A DNA stretch of 64,000 bases from Protea cynaroides (GCA_028583415.1 CM053270.1:47756663-47820662), one strand, 5' to 3'; positions 33,557-46,810 are shown, numbered from the stretch's first letter. The notes: generated by a model not told the origin, from the sequence alone. Numbers and translations are program-made.

Positions 33557-35155
33557 CAACATATCCATTTAGATCATTCCCATAAATAATTTTTTCTCTT
33601 TGATTAATTCTTAAAACTAATCATCCAAGTGTTCCCAAAATTATTTCTAAGAAAATTTCCATTTAATCCAATTTGAAAAGTTTGATTGATATATCTTATT
33701 TTATCATCAATTCTTTTAACATCTACAATATCAATTTTTTAAATCTTTAATGCAAGGATAATTCGTTTTTTTTTTTTTTTGGTAAGATTTATTCAAGGAT
33801 AATTCTTGTGGTAAAATTAAGTTGAAACCTTATCTTTTTCCCCTTTTAGTATTACATACTTTTTATTTCTTAAAACCTGGTTATTTGGCATGTATATTTG
33901 AAAAATATCATGACAAGTTATTTTTAAATAATTTTAAAAACTTTTTTTTAATTCTTGACTTTTTTGAAATAAGACAAGGAGCTATTAAAAGAACTCACCA
34001 CTTTAATTATAACTAGATGCTTCTCTGATAGTATTTCCTATACCCTTTCACATGGGACTTTAAAATGATTAAGGGTGGGATGGTCATTTCACATCCCATA
34101 TGAAAGAGCACAGATTGACATGGCTAAGTAACGTTATTGATCTGATCGGACAGGAAAAAAAGAAATTTTGATCCGACCGGACAAGGAAAAAAGAAATTTC
34201 TCCTTTTGCCCAAAATTAAAATATCAAAAGAGTTGACTTTATTGGGTAAAAGAAATGGATAAATTTGATGTGGTAGATAGGCTTAATTTACTAATATTAT
34301 TGCACATTATTTTATCTATCTTCTATTTGGGAATTCTCTCTTCCAAGTCATCAGTTACCGATTCTTCTTGTACTCCCATTTTCCTTATGTATAAGATTTT
34401 AATATACCCCCATTTTCCCTTCAAGCTCCCCTTTTCTTGCTTTTATCAAAGATACACTATCCTATTACTTGAAATAAAGAGTTGCTTTCATCTCTCTTTT
34501 TGTATAATCCTTTTTCTCTGTTCTCTTCAAACTACAAATAACTCTAAAACATAATAATAAAAACAAATAGGTTGCCTAAAAAAAAAACTTTATTGAAATG
34601 TTGTTCATCACCCTTTACTGTTGTGTTAAGCTTAACTTCCATGAGGCTTAACTGTATGTCAAAACACGTGTGAACAAAAAAAAAGAAAGACCTAGTTTCC
34701 CACACAGATACTGAGGTTGTGTTTGGATGTCCCAAAAAGGGAGGAAAAAAAAGAATCTTGAATAAAAAAGAAAAAAAAAAACTTATTGTTTGGTTGTCAA
34801 AAGGAAAAAAAAAAGATAAAAAATTTCTTTTATTTAAAGAAGGAGATCTACAAGCTATCAAGGCAAACTGAAATCTTATATGCTAGCGTTTTAGTGATCA
34901 TTGGATTGACATGAAAGTCATTTAGTCTTTCATTGCAGTTGCCTTATTGTAGTCCATGACAGACTGCCACGATAGGTTCTCTCTTTCCCCTCTTCCCTGC
35001 TCTCCGTTGCAACACAAGGGTTACGGTTCCATCACCATAGATGACAGCGGAGAAGATCTTCGCCGACGCTGGTCACAGTCATAGCCACTGCCCACTACAC
35101 ACCCTCTCTCTCCCTGCTTCGCTACTGCAACTAGCCTAATATCTACTACATCTCC
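33557..35155. other. AT-rich intergenic stretch
   Basis: No gene is supported. There are poly(T) near 33765-33780, a 30-bp imperfect direct repeat (GGACA-GGAAAAAAGAAATTT) at about 34148 and 34181, and A-rich low-complexity sequence at 34740-34825. Confidence 0.5.
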
Positions 35156-35157
35156 CC

Positions 35158-35158
35158 T

Positions 35159-35216
<58 letters not shown>
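35158..35216. repeat. (CT)n microsatellite
   Basis: About 28 CT dinucleotides in a row. Arg/Glu ORFs on the minus strand are repeat reading. Confidence 0.97.
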
Positions 35217-35220
<4 letters not shown>

Positions 35221-35479
35221 TATGCTTCATCCGACAAATCCAATGCCTCGTCCCTATGAGTGGGTGGCCCACATGCCACCTCACCCATTCCTTTAGTAAC
35301 CTCCTTAGGAGAGTTATGTGTCGGATCTAAAGGACACGTAGCACCCAAATCGACTGTTCATCCTTTATGGGAGGAGACAACCAGAAATATAAATACAGGG
35401 AGATAGGGTCCTATGCAATGCTTGCACTATTCTGAGTTGTCCATAGAGCTCAGGTCTGAGAAACTAGTGGTTACATAGA

Positions 35480-36389
35480 AACCTTGTCGCTAATTCTTGT
35501 GGTTTTCAGGCGATGCTAAGAGGCGGTGTTCGATGTTTCTAAGGCGGTGCTCTACACACATAGAGGTTGGATGGCGATGGACAGCGGGAATTGATCCTCA
35601 CACTACGGGTATGTCGAATTTTATTTCCACCTATTGACATGCATATGGATGTTGTGGATTTTCTTACATTTGGTATCAGAGCGGTGTTCCCACTGCTCGT
35701 CTACTGGTAAAGTTCATTGAGATGCTATGTGGCATCGTAAAGAAAGAAAGAAAAAAAAATGCAATGTTTTGGTCAACTGCCACATCAGGCCAGCCTTAGC
35801 CAGTAGGCTTATGCAGCCGTTGCAGGCACCTGCAAGGGCAGCCTGTGGTAGCCGAGCAAGCCCACAGGCACCAGCTAGCCCACAGGTAGCAGTTATGCAC
35901 CGGCATGGTTGCCGGCCCACAAGCCAACAGGAGAGCAGGCACGCACTTGCAGACCCACAGTCTAGTATGCAACAACAACCAGTAGCAGCAATGCCGCCTA
36001 CTACATTAGCCGTTGCAGCCCACAAGGGTCAACCTGCCGCAGCCTTGTGTGGCAGCAGCATTTTTGTAGGCCGGCAACCCTCTTTGGAGTGTTTTTGGTG
36101 TTGCGGTGTTAGTACAATGGAGTTGCAATTTTTTCGGCGAGGTTTTGGGAGCCATTGCGGCTTCGACCGTTACAAGTTTTATAACGTCCGTATGTAATTA
36201 CAGGAGCTGTTTACGTTATGTTTTAATGGCATTCTTTTGAAAATTTAATTCAAAGTTGTGGGCTTTATGGTCATTAAGACCGTTAAAGTTGTTGTAAATA
36301 TGCGTTTATACATTTATAGGCTTTATAACAAATGCCATTAAAGACAGTGTTAAAAATTAAGGAAAAACCTTTAGGTTTATTATTTTAAT
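35480..36389 (+). mobile_element. Copia-like LTR end, primer site and leader (remnant)
   Basis: An LTR-like sequence ends TTCTTACA at 35668, followed by TTTGGTATCAGAGC (35669-35682), the initiator-Met tRNA primer site used by many plant LTR elements. The following 500 bp has a Gln/Ala-rich ORF (35727-36197) without a gag motif. Sequence then enters a roughly 100-bp tandem repeat that resumes beyond the solo LTR. The LTR start was not located and copia assignment is a guess. Confidence 0.5.
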
Positions 36390-38579
36390 TGTTACACCCC
36401 AATTCCAGCTGAGCCAGAAGTGTGAGTGAACCGCCACTAACCCAATGGTTCACACCAGGATCTCAATAAGACCGTGTCCACACATACAAACCATTGCACA
36501 CTAACCACAATCAGAATATAAATAAATACAGGGAAAGTCTTTAATTAAATGAACTGAGTTATACATTGTAAAATATAGTTAACCAATTATCCAATAAACC
36601 AAAACATAAATAATCTTTATTACATTGTCTTATAAGTTAAACTGAAATAAAATAAATAACTAAGAATCTCCTAGAGGTACACGCAGTAAGGGCACTCGTA
36701 TGATGCATCATGTTCGTCCTCCCTTGCTTGCACATCCAAAGCAGCAATAGTTCCATACACTGGAGCAACAATGAAGTCTTCCACTGTATAACCTGCATCA
36801 ACATCTAAAAATGGTATATATACAAGAGTGAGCTTACAATTTAGCTCAGTAAGAAAAATCAGACAATGCAACAAGCAATATGAATGAATAACATTCACAT
36901 TTGGTCTGGTATACTTGCATAGTGCTTTGTTAAGGATAGGTTGCACTCCACACCTCTATGCACGAGAGTGTGAGCATGCCTAACGGATCACACACTGCTA
37001 TTGCCTCACATCACTCACTCCGAATAGAGATAGAGCTAGAGTCTGGTGGGCAGGCTGTTCCTCCATCCTGTGTCCTCCCCTTGATACCCTCTACTATACT
37101 AATACCTACACCCCTATTGGAGAGGGATTGCAAGTGGGTTCGTCACTAACCAATCCTATATGTCATCACAGTATCAAGGTCCTATCCCAGCACTGCTCCC
37201 TATGGCATAGAGATAGGGCTTGAGTCTGGTGGCCAGGCCATAGACTACAATGCCACGTCCTCCCCCTGATACCCTACCCTACCAAGCATGCTAAGATAGT
37301 AGTGATACAAAAAGGTGCTAGTGTGGGGAATGATCCAAGATCCTAGGCCCTTCCCATTCACACACCAATGAAAACAATCACATGTCTAATAATCACATCC
37401 TAGCATAGCAAGTATGCATAAACAGAATATAATAACGAAAAGTAAAGATGATATGTGAATATGCACAAGCAACACTCCATAGAAACGATAATAATTAACA
37501 ACGTTTTACTGTTATTAGTTAATTAGGGTTTAAGTCCAATTCCCTTACTTGACGCTTGATTGCTAGCTTCCTCTGCGTCACAGAGTCCAATTTCACTGTC
37601 ACAAGGTCCTACATGACATTAGGGTTTGATTAGAGTTAGATCCGTAGGATTTACGTTGGTCAAAAACCATATGAGTCAAACCCATTCCATTCTATACATA
37701 CCAGTCGCATATACTGGTCGCAGGTCACTATAAAGTGGCGTGACCGGTATAGTCAACTGGAGACCTCTGGAAGCCATTCTCGAGAGATACCGATTGCACA
37801 TACTGATCGTAGTATCGTTCTCATATAGGTGCCACAATTTATGTTGACCGGACAAACTCTGTAAGTCCACCAATCTGACATTCTTTTTTTGTCGGCTTCC
37901 AACTTGACTTCCTAGGGTTCTTCCTAACCATTCTAGGCTTGAGCAATGTGTTAGGGTTTGTTTTATTTTGCATTCAAGGTCCTATGTTCTAATGAACCAT
38001 AGTTTAGAATTCGAATCTAGGGTTTATCGACGAAGTATGGTTTAATGGCAAATTAAGGTTTTGGATCAATACCTAGTCTTGCATGGTATTAATCAACATT
38101 TAAAACAACTTAAAACTAGAGAGAGGTACAACACTTACCATTGGTCTATGAACCCTGGCGTTCTTCTTCCCACGGAGTCTCCTCTGCAACCTTCCTCAAC
38201 TCTTTCTCCTCTTTAGATCTCCTTTTCATCTTTAGGGTTTGTGAGAGTCAACAAAGAGGATCTAAGGAGGGTTAGGAGTCATTAAATAAACTAGGTTAGG
38301 TTTTAGGAGAGTTTCCTACATTAGGTAAGTCTCTAAGACTGAGATTTGGAAAACGGGGCCCACTAAGATCCTTTTCCAAATCTAACTGGTCTGCTCGTGT
38401 AGACATAGTGGTCCACCGGTATGTGAGACTGATATGAAAATCCTAGATTAGTTTCATTTACTTTTGTACCTGAACTTATGGTTCATCATCTGTTTGTCTC
38501 GTCTGGTCCGATTATGATTGGAAGACCTGTCACGACACGAAATAGAGGTTAGATCGGGTTCATGGAGTGGGGTCTTACA
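36390..38579 (-). mobile_element. Solo LTR, Tekay-type family
   Basis: 2190 bp, TGTTACACCCC...GGGGTCTTACA on the plus strand. Flanks are TTAAT (36385-36389) and TTAAC (38580-38584), a 5-bp TSD with one difference. The layout equals the other family LTRs, with tracts GGTTCACACCAGGATCTC near 36450 and ACGACACGAAA near 38532. No internal region. Confidence 0.88.
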
Positions 38580-38580
38580 T

Positions 38581-38830
38581 TAACACTTATGGGTGTTTGT
38601 ATTAGGGATTCCATAAACGACTAAAACACCCTTATAATGAAGGTGTGTTAAAAATAAAGAAAAACCATTAGGTTTATTTTTAACACTTATAAGTGTGTTC
38701 TTAAAGATGTCATAAAATGACTAAAATGCTCTTATTATAAAGTTGTGTTGAAAATTCAAGAAAAACATTTGGTTTTTTTGACACTTATAAGTGCATTTTG
38801 AAGGATGTCATAAAAGACTAAAATACTCTT
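38581..38830. repeat. About 100-bp tandem repeat of the split element
   Basis: Units start (T)AACACTTAT at 38581, 38681 and about 38780 and share GATGTCATAAAATGACTAAAA. A further unit tail ends at 36389 on the other side of the solo LTR. The solo LTR therefore landed at a unit junction. Confidence 0.8.
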
Positions 38831-39079
38831 CTAGTGGTACTGGGCATCATAAAATGGTTGTTTCTGCTTTTGAACTGGATATCATCCCCATAGGGAAATA
38901 TCTATTTCTTTTCTAGAAATTGGAATAAGATAGGATGTGAAACTGCAAGAGAGGAGGTTTTCTCTTCTACTTACAAGTGTGGAAATTTCCTTCATAATTG
39001 TAGTGACACATTTTAGTCTTATTAATTAAGGTTAGACAGATGTTAGCCTACAGGTAATTTTATGATGTGAATCAGTTTA
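38831..39079. other. Remnant of the split copia-like element, left of element D
   Basis: AT-rich, no ORF. It continues at 50406 once element D and one TSD copy are discounted. Confidence 0.45.
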
Positions 39080-41405
39080 TGTAAGACCCGCACTCTGAAA
39101 ACCAGGTTTAACCTTGGTTTTGTATCGTGACAGGTCTTCCGATCATCACCGAGACAGACGGGGCAAGCGGATAACAAACAGGTACGAAATCGGACCCGAA
39201 GTCGACCAATTATACCTGATTTTAGGTATACCGGTCGATGGTACGGATGATGGTACCGGTCGACCGGGTATGGCCCGCACAACTATGTGCGGGAATTTGG
39301 AAATTGGTCTCTGCGGGTCCCGCTTTCCGATTTCGAATCCTAGAAGTTTCCTAATCCTAGTAGGGTTACTAAACCCTATTTCTAGCCTATAAATACACCC
39401 TTAAACCCCTCAAATCCTTTCCATTGTCTCTCACAAACTCTAGAGAAGAGAAAGGGCTTGGAAAGGAGAAGGAGCTAGGAAGAAGAAGGAGGTGCTTGCC
39501 ATTACCGTTTGATCGAAGCTCTCGCTACGCCTGTCAACGGTAAGTGTTTGAATCCATCTTCTTACCCTATGTTAGTTGTGTGGGTGGATCAATACCATGC
39601 AAAGTAGGTATTGATCTAAAACCCTAAATTGGCCAATAAACCCTAAGTTGCCGTCAAACCCTAGGTTCGAGTTTCGAGATGATATTCGTCGAAACGAGAC
39701 TTGAATGAGTTAGGGGTAGCTCTAACTCAATCCAGGGAGGATGGTCGACGGCAGTCGAAGAACCCATGTATGGTCTTCGGGAGACATACCGGTCGACTAT
39801 ACCGGTTGCACATAGTGCGACCCGGTATGTTGCGACCGCTACCTCTTGGGAGGTTATCGTGGGGGGACCGGCTGACCATACCGGTCGCCCGGTCTTTCCC
39901 ACGGAGCCGCGACCGGTACATGCCACCGGTCGGCCTCTGTGAGGGTAATTTGTAACCATGTTGGGCTCCGACCAACATGAAACCCTAAATAATATATTCT
40001 AATGAAACCCTAATATTATGTAGGACTTTGTGACATATCGTTTGGATCTTGCGACGTGGAGCAAGTTAACGAACGAAGGCGTCGAGTAAAAGGGAATCGA
40101 CCTAAACCTAATAATTAATGGACGATAAATCGTTGTTAATCATTGAATATCTATGATGTGATGTTTGTGCATGTTCACATGCCATCCTTTACTTTCGGTT
40201 ATTATTATTGTTCATGCATTCATAGGATGTGATTGTTAGGCATGTGATTGTTTTCGTTGGTGTGTGGAGTGGGGCATGGGCCTGGGATCGCTCTTCACAC
40301 CGGCACCTTTTGTAGTATTCTATCTTAACATGCTTGGTACGGGTGGGGTATCGGGGAAGATCGTGGTACGTTGGTCTCCGATATTGATGTTGTCCCGACC
40401 ATCGTTGGGTGGTACCGAGGATTTCGAGTCGATTGCCTTGTCCACGATGCTTTAGCTCTATCTCTATGCCGTAGGGAGTTGTGTTGGGATAGGGTCTACC
40501 CGGCGTATTGTTTCTATCCTAGTGGGTTAGTTGCGGATAGGGTATCGTGGGGAGGTGAGGTTTTGGAGGTCCTCGAGCCCCGGCCTGCACGCTCTAGCTC
40601 TATCTCTATGCCGTAGACGGCCGTCTTGGGATAGAGCATACATTGTTGACATATAGGATTGGTTAGTTGCGAGTCCAGTTTGCGAGCCCGGCCGATAGGG
40701 GCTTAGGTCTTGGTATGGGTAGAGTATCAGGGGAGGTGCGGGTATACCTTAGCTCTATCTCTATTCCATGATGGGTGTATATGGGTTGGTGGTTGTGTGA
40801 TTACTGTGCGACGCCACACACTCGTGTATAGAGGTGCGGGGGCCACCAAACCTTTCTATAGCGCATTGCAAACTTAAAACCAGACCACAGCATAAAATGA
40901 TTGTTACTCATGCATAATCTTGTGAAATCGTCGATTGCCTTCTGAGTTGTGTTGTGTGCTCACCCTTTGTATATACATTGTTTTTAGATGTTGATGCGGG
41001 ATATACGTGGACGATTACGTAAACGCTCCGGCGTATGGTGGTCTTGCGGTGTTGGATGTACTGGGCGGGACGGGACGAGCATGACGCTTCATGCGAGTGC
41101 CCTTTCTAGCGTGTACTGTGATGGATTTTATTTAGTCGTTTCGATTATTTTTGTTTGATATTAAGTGATGTAAAAGATTATTTTTTTATGTTTGAATTTG
41201 AATAATGGGATATTTATTTAAATTATCAATAGATACTCGATTCATTCTATTTAAAGTCTTCCATTTGTATATTTATATTCGATTGTGGTTATGTGTAATG
41301 GATTTGTATGGGTGGACACGGCCTATTCGAGATCCTGGTGTGAACCGTTGGTTCAATGACGGTTCACTCACACCATTCCGGTTGGATCGAATTTGGGGTG
41401 TGACA
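39080..41405 (+). repeat. 5' LTR of element D
   Basis: 2326 bp, TGTAAGACCCG...GGTGTGACA. TATAAATA is at 39388. ACCGGTCG motifs lie at about 39229-39270 and 39785-39930. It differs from the 3' LTR mostly by small changes at CAG/CTG trinucleotides. Confidence 0.95.
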
Positions 41406-41408
41406 ACT

Positions 41409-41421
41409 TGGTATCGAGCTC
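41409..41421 (+). other. Primer-binding site of element D
   Basis: TGGTATCGAGCTC three bases after the LTR. It is the initiator-Met site TGGTATCAGAGC with CAGA shortened to CGA. Confidence 0.75.
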
Positions 41422-41739
41422 TCGGGCTCTGTTCCAACAAACCATGCTACACATAATGGGGTCGATGAACTGAGTTAGGAAGTTTAAAAATCTTAATACA
41501 AACACACCCTAAGCATTGTTTGATACCTGAGACGGACTAAGAAAGAGAATAATGTACTATTCTAAATATGAAACTTAATCTGTGCACATACACTAGATAG
41601 GTGAACCATGAAACTTTCATTGAATGGAAAAATAGTATCAAATGTAATAGTGTCTACCGAGGTACAGTCCACAAACCGGAAAGTTACCCTGTTATATAAA
41701 CAGTCATATGAAAAGTAGAATGGAAATCATGGGGTAGGA

Positions 41740-42630
41740 GGCCTGGGAGGAATGGGGTCCGCTATGTCATAGTCCCGCTCGTATGCGACCCTAAGCCAAT
41801 GCACCTGGTCCTGAGTCACTTCGTAGACCACGAGCCGGGCGTCCCAACTCGACCCATCGCTCGGCGAGACTCGGGATGACCCTCTGGGTGTCCACGATCT
41901 CGGTAAACATACTCAACACCGAGTCGGAGGGGGTGAGATGGTCCAGCTGTGGGAACGGATGATGGTGGTACGGTGGAGGCTGTGGGGGCGACACGGTGCT
42001 TCCCCAACTACATCGTCATCATCATCATCCCCCATCTGCCGCATAGGCCGCGATTGGCCGCGGCCGCTGGATGATGCGGCTGTAGACCCGGGGTATAGGT
42101 CTCAAGCTAGCTGCCTTCATAGGAGCCCCAGGGTTGAGTATCTGCTGTGCTATCTCCCGGCGCAAATCTTCAGTCAAGTAACCTTTCGCCTTGGGGGCGC
42201 AGTATACCAAATCTCCATCATTGGGAACCCCAAGTAGATCAGCCAACTGGTGGGTGTTGAAGGAAATATGTACACCCCGGACGTAATCGGTAATGCGCGC
42301 AGATCCCTACACTGGTTCGGGTCTTCGACATCCCCCTTCGAGTTCAGTATTCGCATAAAAGTGCTTAACCAGGTTAGGGCGTGTGGTCTCTGTGTAGGAA
42401 ATAACCGGCAGCCAACCTAGAGCGCCAAAAGCCGTCTCTACATTGAACCGGTGCAATTGCCCCACATTGACCCGTCGCCCGGATACGATACTCTTGTCGT
42501 CGAACCAAGAAAACCGAGCCTGAGCTTCCAAAGAGCGAAACCATAGCTCATCTAGCTGAGGGATAGGAGGAGAGGGAACCCGAGAACTAGAACCATGTGA
42601 TCGCTTCCCGAGGTTGCGCCTAGGAGCCAT
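41740..42630 (-). pseudogene. Antisense accessory ORF of element D (putative plant transposon protein, PF20167-like)
   Basis: The ATG at 42630 opens MAPRRNLGKRSHGSSSR, then LDELWFRSLEAQARFSWFDD, GRRVNVGQLHRFNVETAFGALGW and NLVKHFYANTELEG. These are features of the plant transposon protein family often annotated Transposase_32. Frameshifts split the rest (42246-42025 MADLLGVPNDGDLVYC..., then 42000-41740). It is read toward the 5' LTR, divergently from gag. Function is unknown. The family name is from memory. Confidence 0.7.
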
Positions 42631-43104
42631 TAAAATCTGCAAAACAAAAGAAAATGAGATAAAAGTTAGAAATTTTCAAAATTTCGGCAGCATAACGACA
42701 GTAAATTGGGAAAAAGCCTCAAACTCACCCAAAAACATGGGGAGGAGGACTTACGTAACCCCCACACTCTTCCATAATCCAATCACAGGCAATCATAATA
42801 AGAAATTTCGAGAATTTGAGAAAAATCAAGAAATTTCAAAATTTTTGGAAAACCTAGGTCAATAGAAGTAAAAATTCGATTTTTATCAAAACCTTGCGGT
42901 GGAACCCCAAATTAGTTGAGGGCTTTTGCTCTTGGGGGTCCCTAAACCCTTTCTAAGCCGAAGGAAAAGAATTCCTACGGTTAAAACATCTCGAACAAAG
43001 AAAAACCTAAATTTCTACATAAAGACGATATGGAAAATTTCTAAAAATATGAGAGAGAGGGTAGAGACCTACCTGGAGACGTTATGCTAGGTCTTGAATG
43101 GAAG

Positions 43105-43490
43105 GAATCGGCTTCAAATAGTACCGGTCGAACTGTAGCAACTTGAAACCCAGAGAAGAATCGCCACCGGAGAGAAAGAGAAAGGAAAAAGGGAGAAAAA
43201 TCTCACTTTTTCGCGATTTTAAAGCCATTTTGGGCATACCGGTCGACGGTTATGCCTATACCGGTCGACCGGTATCAACCCAGGTGTGCGACCGCTATGT
43301 CTCGGACAGAAAATTTTTCTGACCGGTCGACTATACCGGTCGCAACACCGTCTACAGAGTGGCGACCGGTATCTCATAGACATGCGACCGGTATGTCTCG
43401 GCCAGAATTTTAATTTTGACCGGTCGACTATACCGGCCGCGGCATATTTCTACAGGTGTGCGACCGGTATGTTGCGACCGGTACGCCCCA
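43105..43490. repeat. ACCGGTCG motif array between antisense ORF and gag (element D)
   Basis: About ten copies of ACCGGTCG or its complement CGACCGGT. The part near 43430-43480 resembles LTR D near 39790-39835 (CCGG..GC, GCGACCGGTATGTTGCGACCG). It lies in the divergent promoter region. Confidence 0.85.
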
Positions 43491-43637
43491 AAAGAGCTAG
43501 AAAAATTTTAAAAATTTAAAATTGTGAAAATCGAAATGTTACTTCTCGACTATTCTCCTGCATTATTCAAGACTAACACTACTATTGATGATTCTCACGT
43601 GTTATGTCTTCTTCTCAGATCCAATAAATAGTCTGAG

Positions 43638-44830
43638 ATGGCAGGTGGAAACGGTCGAAGGGGTAGAAAGCATCATCATGCCAGGAAGCGCCTAGAGGAA
43701 GAGCAAGTGAGCAGGACCGGGTTAGAGAAACCAGCCCCGAAGAGGATGAGGAACAGGTCCCGAAGTACCGGCCAAGTGCAGGGACCACCTCACGGGGATT
43801 CTCGAGACCATAGTTACAAACTTGGTCTATCGGATGCAAGCTCAACGAAGGAATTTCGAGTGAGGTACTAGTGATGCTTCCCGGGTCAGCGGGTTCCGTT
43901 CCCGGTAATACGCCTGGGTCGGAGAGAAAATGTCTTCGCAACGGGTGCGCGAGTAGCCCAAGGCCAAGGGCCCAAGCCACGAATGTACCACCACCGCATC
44001 GCTTCCGTCGCCTTCTGGCGTATCCAGGGGCATATCCGTATCCACCACCATGGTACGGAGCAAGATACCGGGGACGCACGATCTTAGCAGGTCGGTGGAC
44101 GGGTTCTTGAAGTTGAAACCGTCATCATTCACCGGCAGAACGGGAAACCATTGTGGCCAGCACAGTGGGTTTCGGAAATGGAAAAAGAACTTCCGGTTGA
44201 TGACGTGCACCGAGGAGGAGAAGGTCTTGTTTGCCACTCACATCTTGAGGGAGGACGCGAATGCTTGGTGGAATTCACGCGGGCATATTTGGAGAACCAA
44301 TATACATTAGTGGTAATGGGAGGTGTTTAAAGCGGCTTTCTTCGACAAATACTTCCCAAAGAGCTTCCAGGGATTCAATGGAGAGAGTTTCACGGCTGCA
44401 ACGGAGGTCGATCATTGTAGATGCTTATCAACAGAGGTACGAAGAGCTATTCTTCTTCGCACCCGGTCAGTATGCGGGAAGAGGAGACAAAGATACGTAG
44501 GTTCACCATGGGACTACGTGGAAGCATTAGAGAGCATCTTTTGGGTCCGGATAAGAAAACCTACAACGAGGCGGTGCAGGTTGCGAGGGGAGATAGAGTC
44601 CGGTCGGAGGGACAACTTCTTCGCTCAAAACAGGGGGTGAAGAGACCTGCTTGGAGAGAACTCGAGTGGCAGTAATACTAGACCATTCCGCCCATACGGG
44701 GGCAGACCGCTACAACACCGCGAGAAACAACCTGGCACCACGTGCCACAATTAGCCAGGCCCAACCCGAATATTAAGTGTTATAACGTCGGCAAGCGGGA
44801 CATGTTGCAAGGAACTGCACGCTACCTAGG
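43638..44830 (+). pseudogene. Gag of element D
   Basis: Starts MAGGNGRRGRKHHH at 43638 after the motif array. Gag-domain pieces are in shifting frames: HCGQHSGFRKWKKNF, EEKVLFATHILREDANAWW (44205-44270) and FKAAFFDKYFPKSF (44324-44365). A CCHC knuckle near 44780-44820 is broken by frame changes. It is not translatable as it stands. Confidence 0.85.
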
Positions 44831-45004
44831 AAGCAAGCTCCCCAACAAGCCGGAGTTTATGCAGTCACCACCGAAGAGGCAGCCGCATCATCCGATGTGG
44901 TAAACCCGGTACGACTTTATCCCTTACTAATTGGTTTATTCTTTCGAGTTGCATGAGCATATAGAACTAAGGGACAATATATTCCGGGAATTGTAAATGT
45001 AGCT

Positions 45005-45310
45005 GGTTTATCCGCCGAGTATTAATTGACTCGGGGGCCACGCACTCCTTTGTTTACGTATCTTTTGGGAAGCCGAATGGAGTTACCAATCAAGCAATTG
45101 AACCCAAGCTTGATAGTTCGCTCTCCACTAGGAGTCGAGTGGCTTTTGACCAAGTATTATGGACCATGTCTTGTAAGTATCGAGGGGCGAGACCTAGAAG
45201 CAAGCCTAGTAATACTTGAGATGGCAGATTTTGATGTCATTTTAGGAATGGATTGGCTAGGCCATCATTCGGCCGTCCTTTTTATGTGGTGAAAGGAAGC
45301 TTATGCTTCT
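45005..45310 (+). pseudogene. Protease of element D
   Basis: The active site reads LIDSGATHSFV (45022-45057), followed by FDVILGMDWLGHHSA (45230-45277). This is the aspartic protease of chromoviruses. Confidence 0.85.
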
Positions 45311-45379
45311 TGACAGAGAGGGAAAGGAATATAGTTTCGCTGGAATTAAGCTATCTAGGAAGCGAAAGTTGATCCTCTC

Positions 45380-46440
45380 CGCCCTAAAGACTAAGAGATG
45401 CTTGGAGAAAGGGGGAGTGGGTTATCTCGTATGCGTAGTCGACCTCACAGCGAGTCACTCAAGATGGAGGATATAGAGGTGGTTCGGGAGTTTCGGATGT
45501 ATTTCCGGAGGATCTTCCAGGGCTTACCACTAGACGGGGCTACGAGAATTTGTGATAGACCTTATACCGGGGTTCGGCTCCGGTGTCTAAAGCGCCATAC
45601 GAGGGATGGCCCCAACCGAGTTAAAGGAGTTGAAGACCCAATTACAAGAATTGCTGGATAAGGGCTTCATACGACCCTAGTATTTCGCCTTGGGGAGCAC
45701 TGTGTTGTTCGTCAAAAAGAAAGATGGTAGTGTACGGCTATGTATTGACTATCGTGAGGCTGAACAAGTTGACGAGCAAGAATCGGTATCCTTTACCTAG
45801 GATCGATGATCACGTTCGATCAGCTGCGGGGTGCAAAGGTTTTCTCAAAGATCGATCTCCGATCGGGGTATCACCAATTGAAGATCAAGGCCGGAGATAT
45901 TCAAGGCTGCTTTCGGGACGAGGTATGGACATTATGAGTTTACGGTTATGTCTTTCGGGTTGACCAATGCTCCAGCGTCGTTTATGGAACCTGATGAACC
46001 GAGTGTTCCATGACATGTTGGACACATCGGTCATCGTATTCATCGACGACATATTGATTTACTCTAAGGACATGGAGACTCATACAACGCATTTGAGAGC
46101 AGCCCTACAACGGCTGAGGGATGTGAGGCTTTATGCGAAATTCAAGAAGTGCGAGTTTTTGGTGAAGGAAGTGGCTTTCTTGGGCCATGTTGTATCGGAG
46201 ACGGTATCAAGGTTGATCCAAGCAAGATAGCTGCTATAGTAGGATGGGAAGCACCAAAATCTGTTGCGGAGATTCGTAGCTTCCTTGGGTTGGCTGGTTA
46301 TTATAGAAGATTCGTGGAAGATTACTCCGGGATCGCGGTTCCACTCACCGGATTGACCAAGAAGGGAGAGAAATTTATATGGACGGATGAGTGTGAGAAG
46401 TGCTTCCGGACTTTGAAGTCAAGACTTGTCTCGGCACCTA
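45380..46440 (+). pseudogene. Reverse transcriptase of element D
   Basis: Homologous blocks: VKKKDGSVRLC(I)DY near 45716-45755, LTSKNRYPLPRIDD at 45768-45810, the catalytic stretch VFIDDILIYSKDMETH at 46036-46085, YAKFKKCEFLVKEVAFLGHV near 46135-46195, and IRSFLGLAGYYRRFVEDYS. Frameshifts break it near 45660, 45850, 45905, 45990 and 46200. Confidence 0.9.
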
Positions 46441-46810
46441 TCCGACCATCCCCGAACCAAGCGTACCGTTCACTTTATATACGGATGCTTCGGGGTTGGG
46501 TATTGGGTGTGTTCGATGCAAGGAGAGACGGTGATCGCTTACGCATCAAGACAGTTAAAAGAGCATGAGAAGAACTATCCTACGCATGACTTGGAGCTAG
46601 CAGCGGTTATTCACGAAATCAAGACTTGGAGACACTATTTGTACGGTGAGAAGTTTCGGATCAAGTCGGATCACAAGAGCTTAACGTATCTCTTCACTCG
46701 GAAGGATCCGAATATGAGACAGAGAAGATGACCGGAATTGTTAAAAGATTATGATTACGACATCCAGTACCATCCGAGTAAAGCAAATGTGGTGGCGACG
46801 CCTTAAGCGA
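46441..46810 (+). pseudogene. RNase H of element D
   Basis: Shows VIAYASRQLKEHEKNYPTHD, LELAAVIHEIKTWRHYLYG and IKSDHKSLTYLFTRKDPNMR (46530-46727), then YDYDIQYHPSKANVVA. Frame changes occur near 46490 and 46730. Confidence 0.9.

Noticed and set aside
35021..35348. Arg/Glu repeat ORFs
   Set aside because: Translation of the (CT)n microsatellite.
35727..36197. Ala/Gln-rich 156-codon ORF as a gene
   Set aside because: No gag or other domain motif, compositionally biased, placed in the leader of an LTR element remnant.
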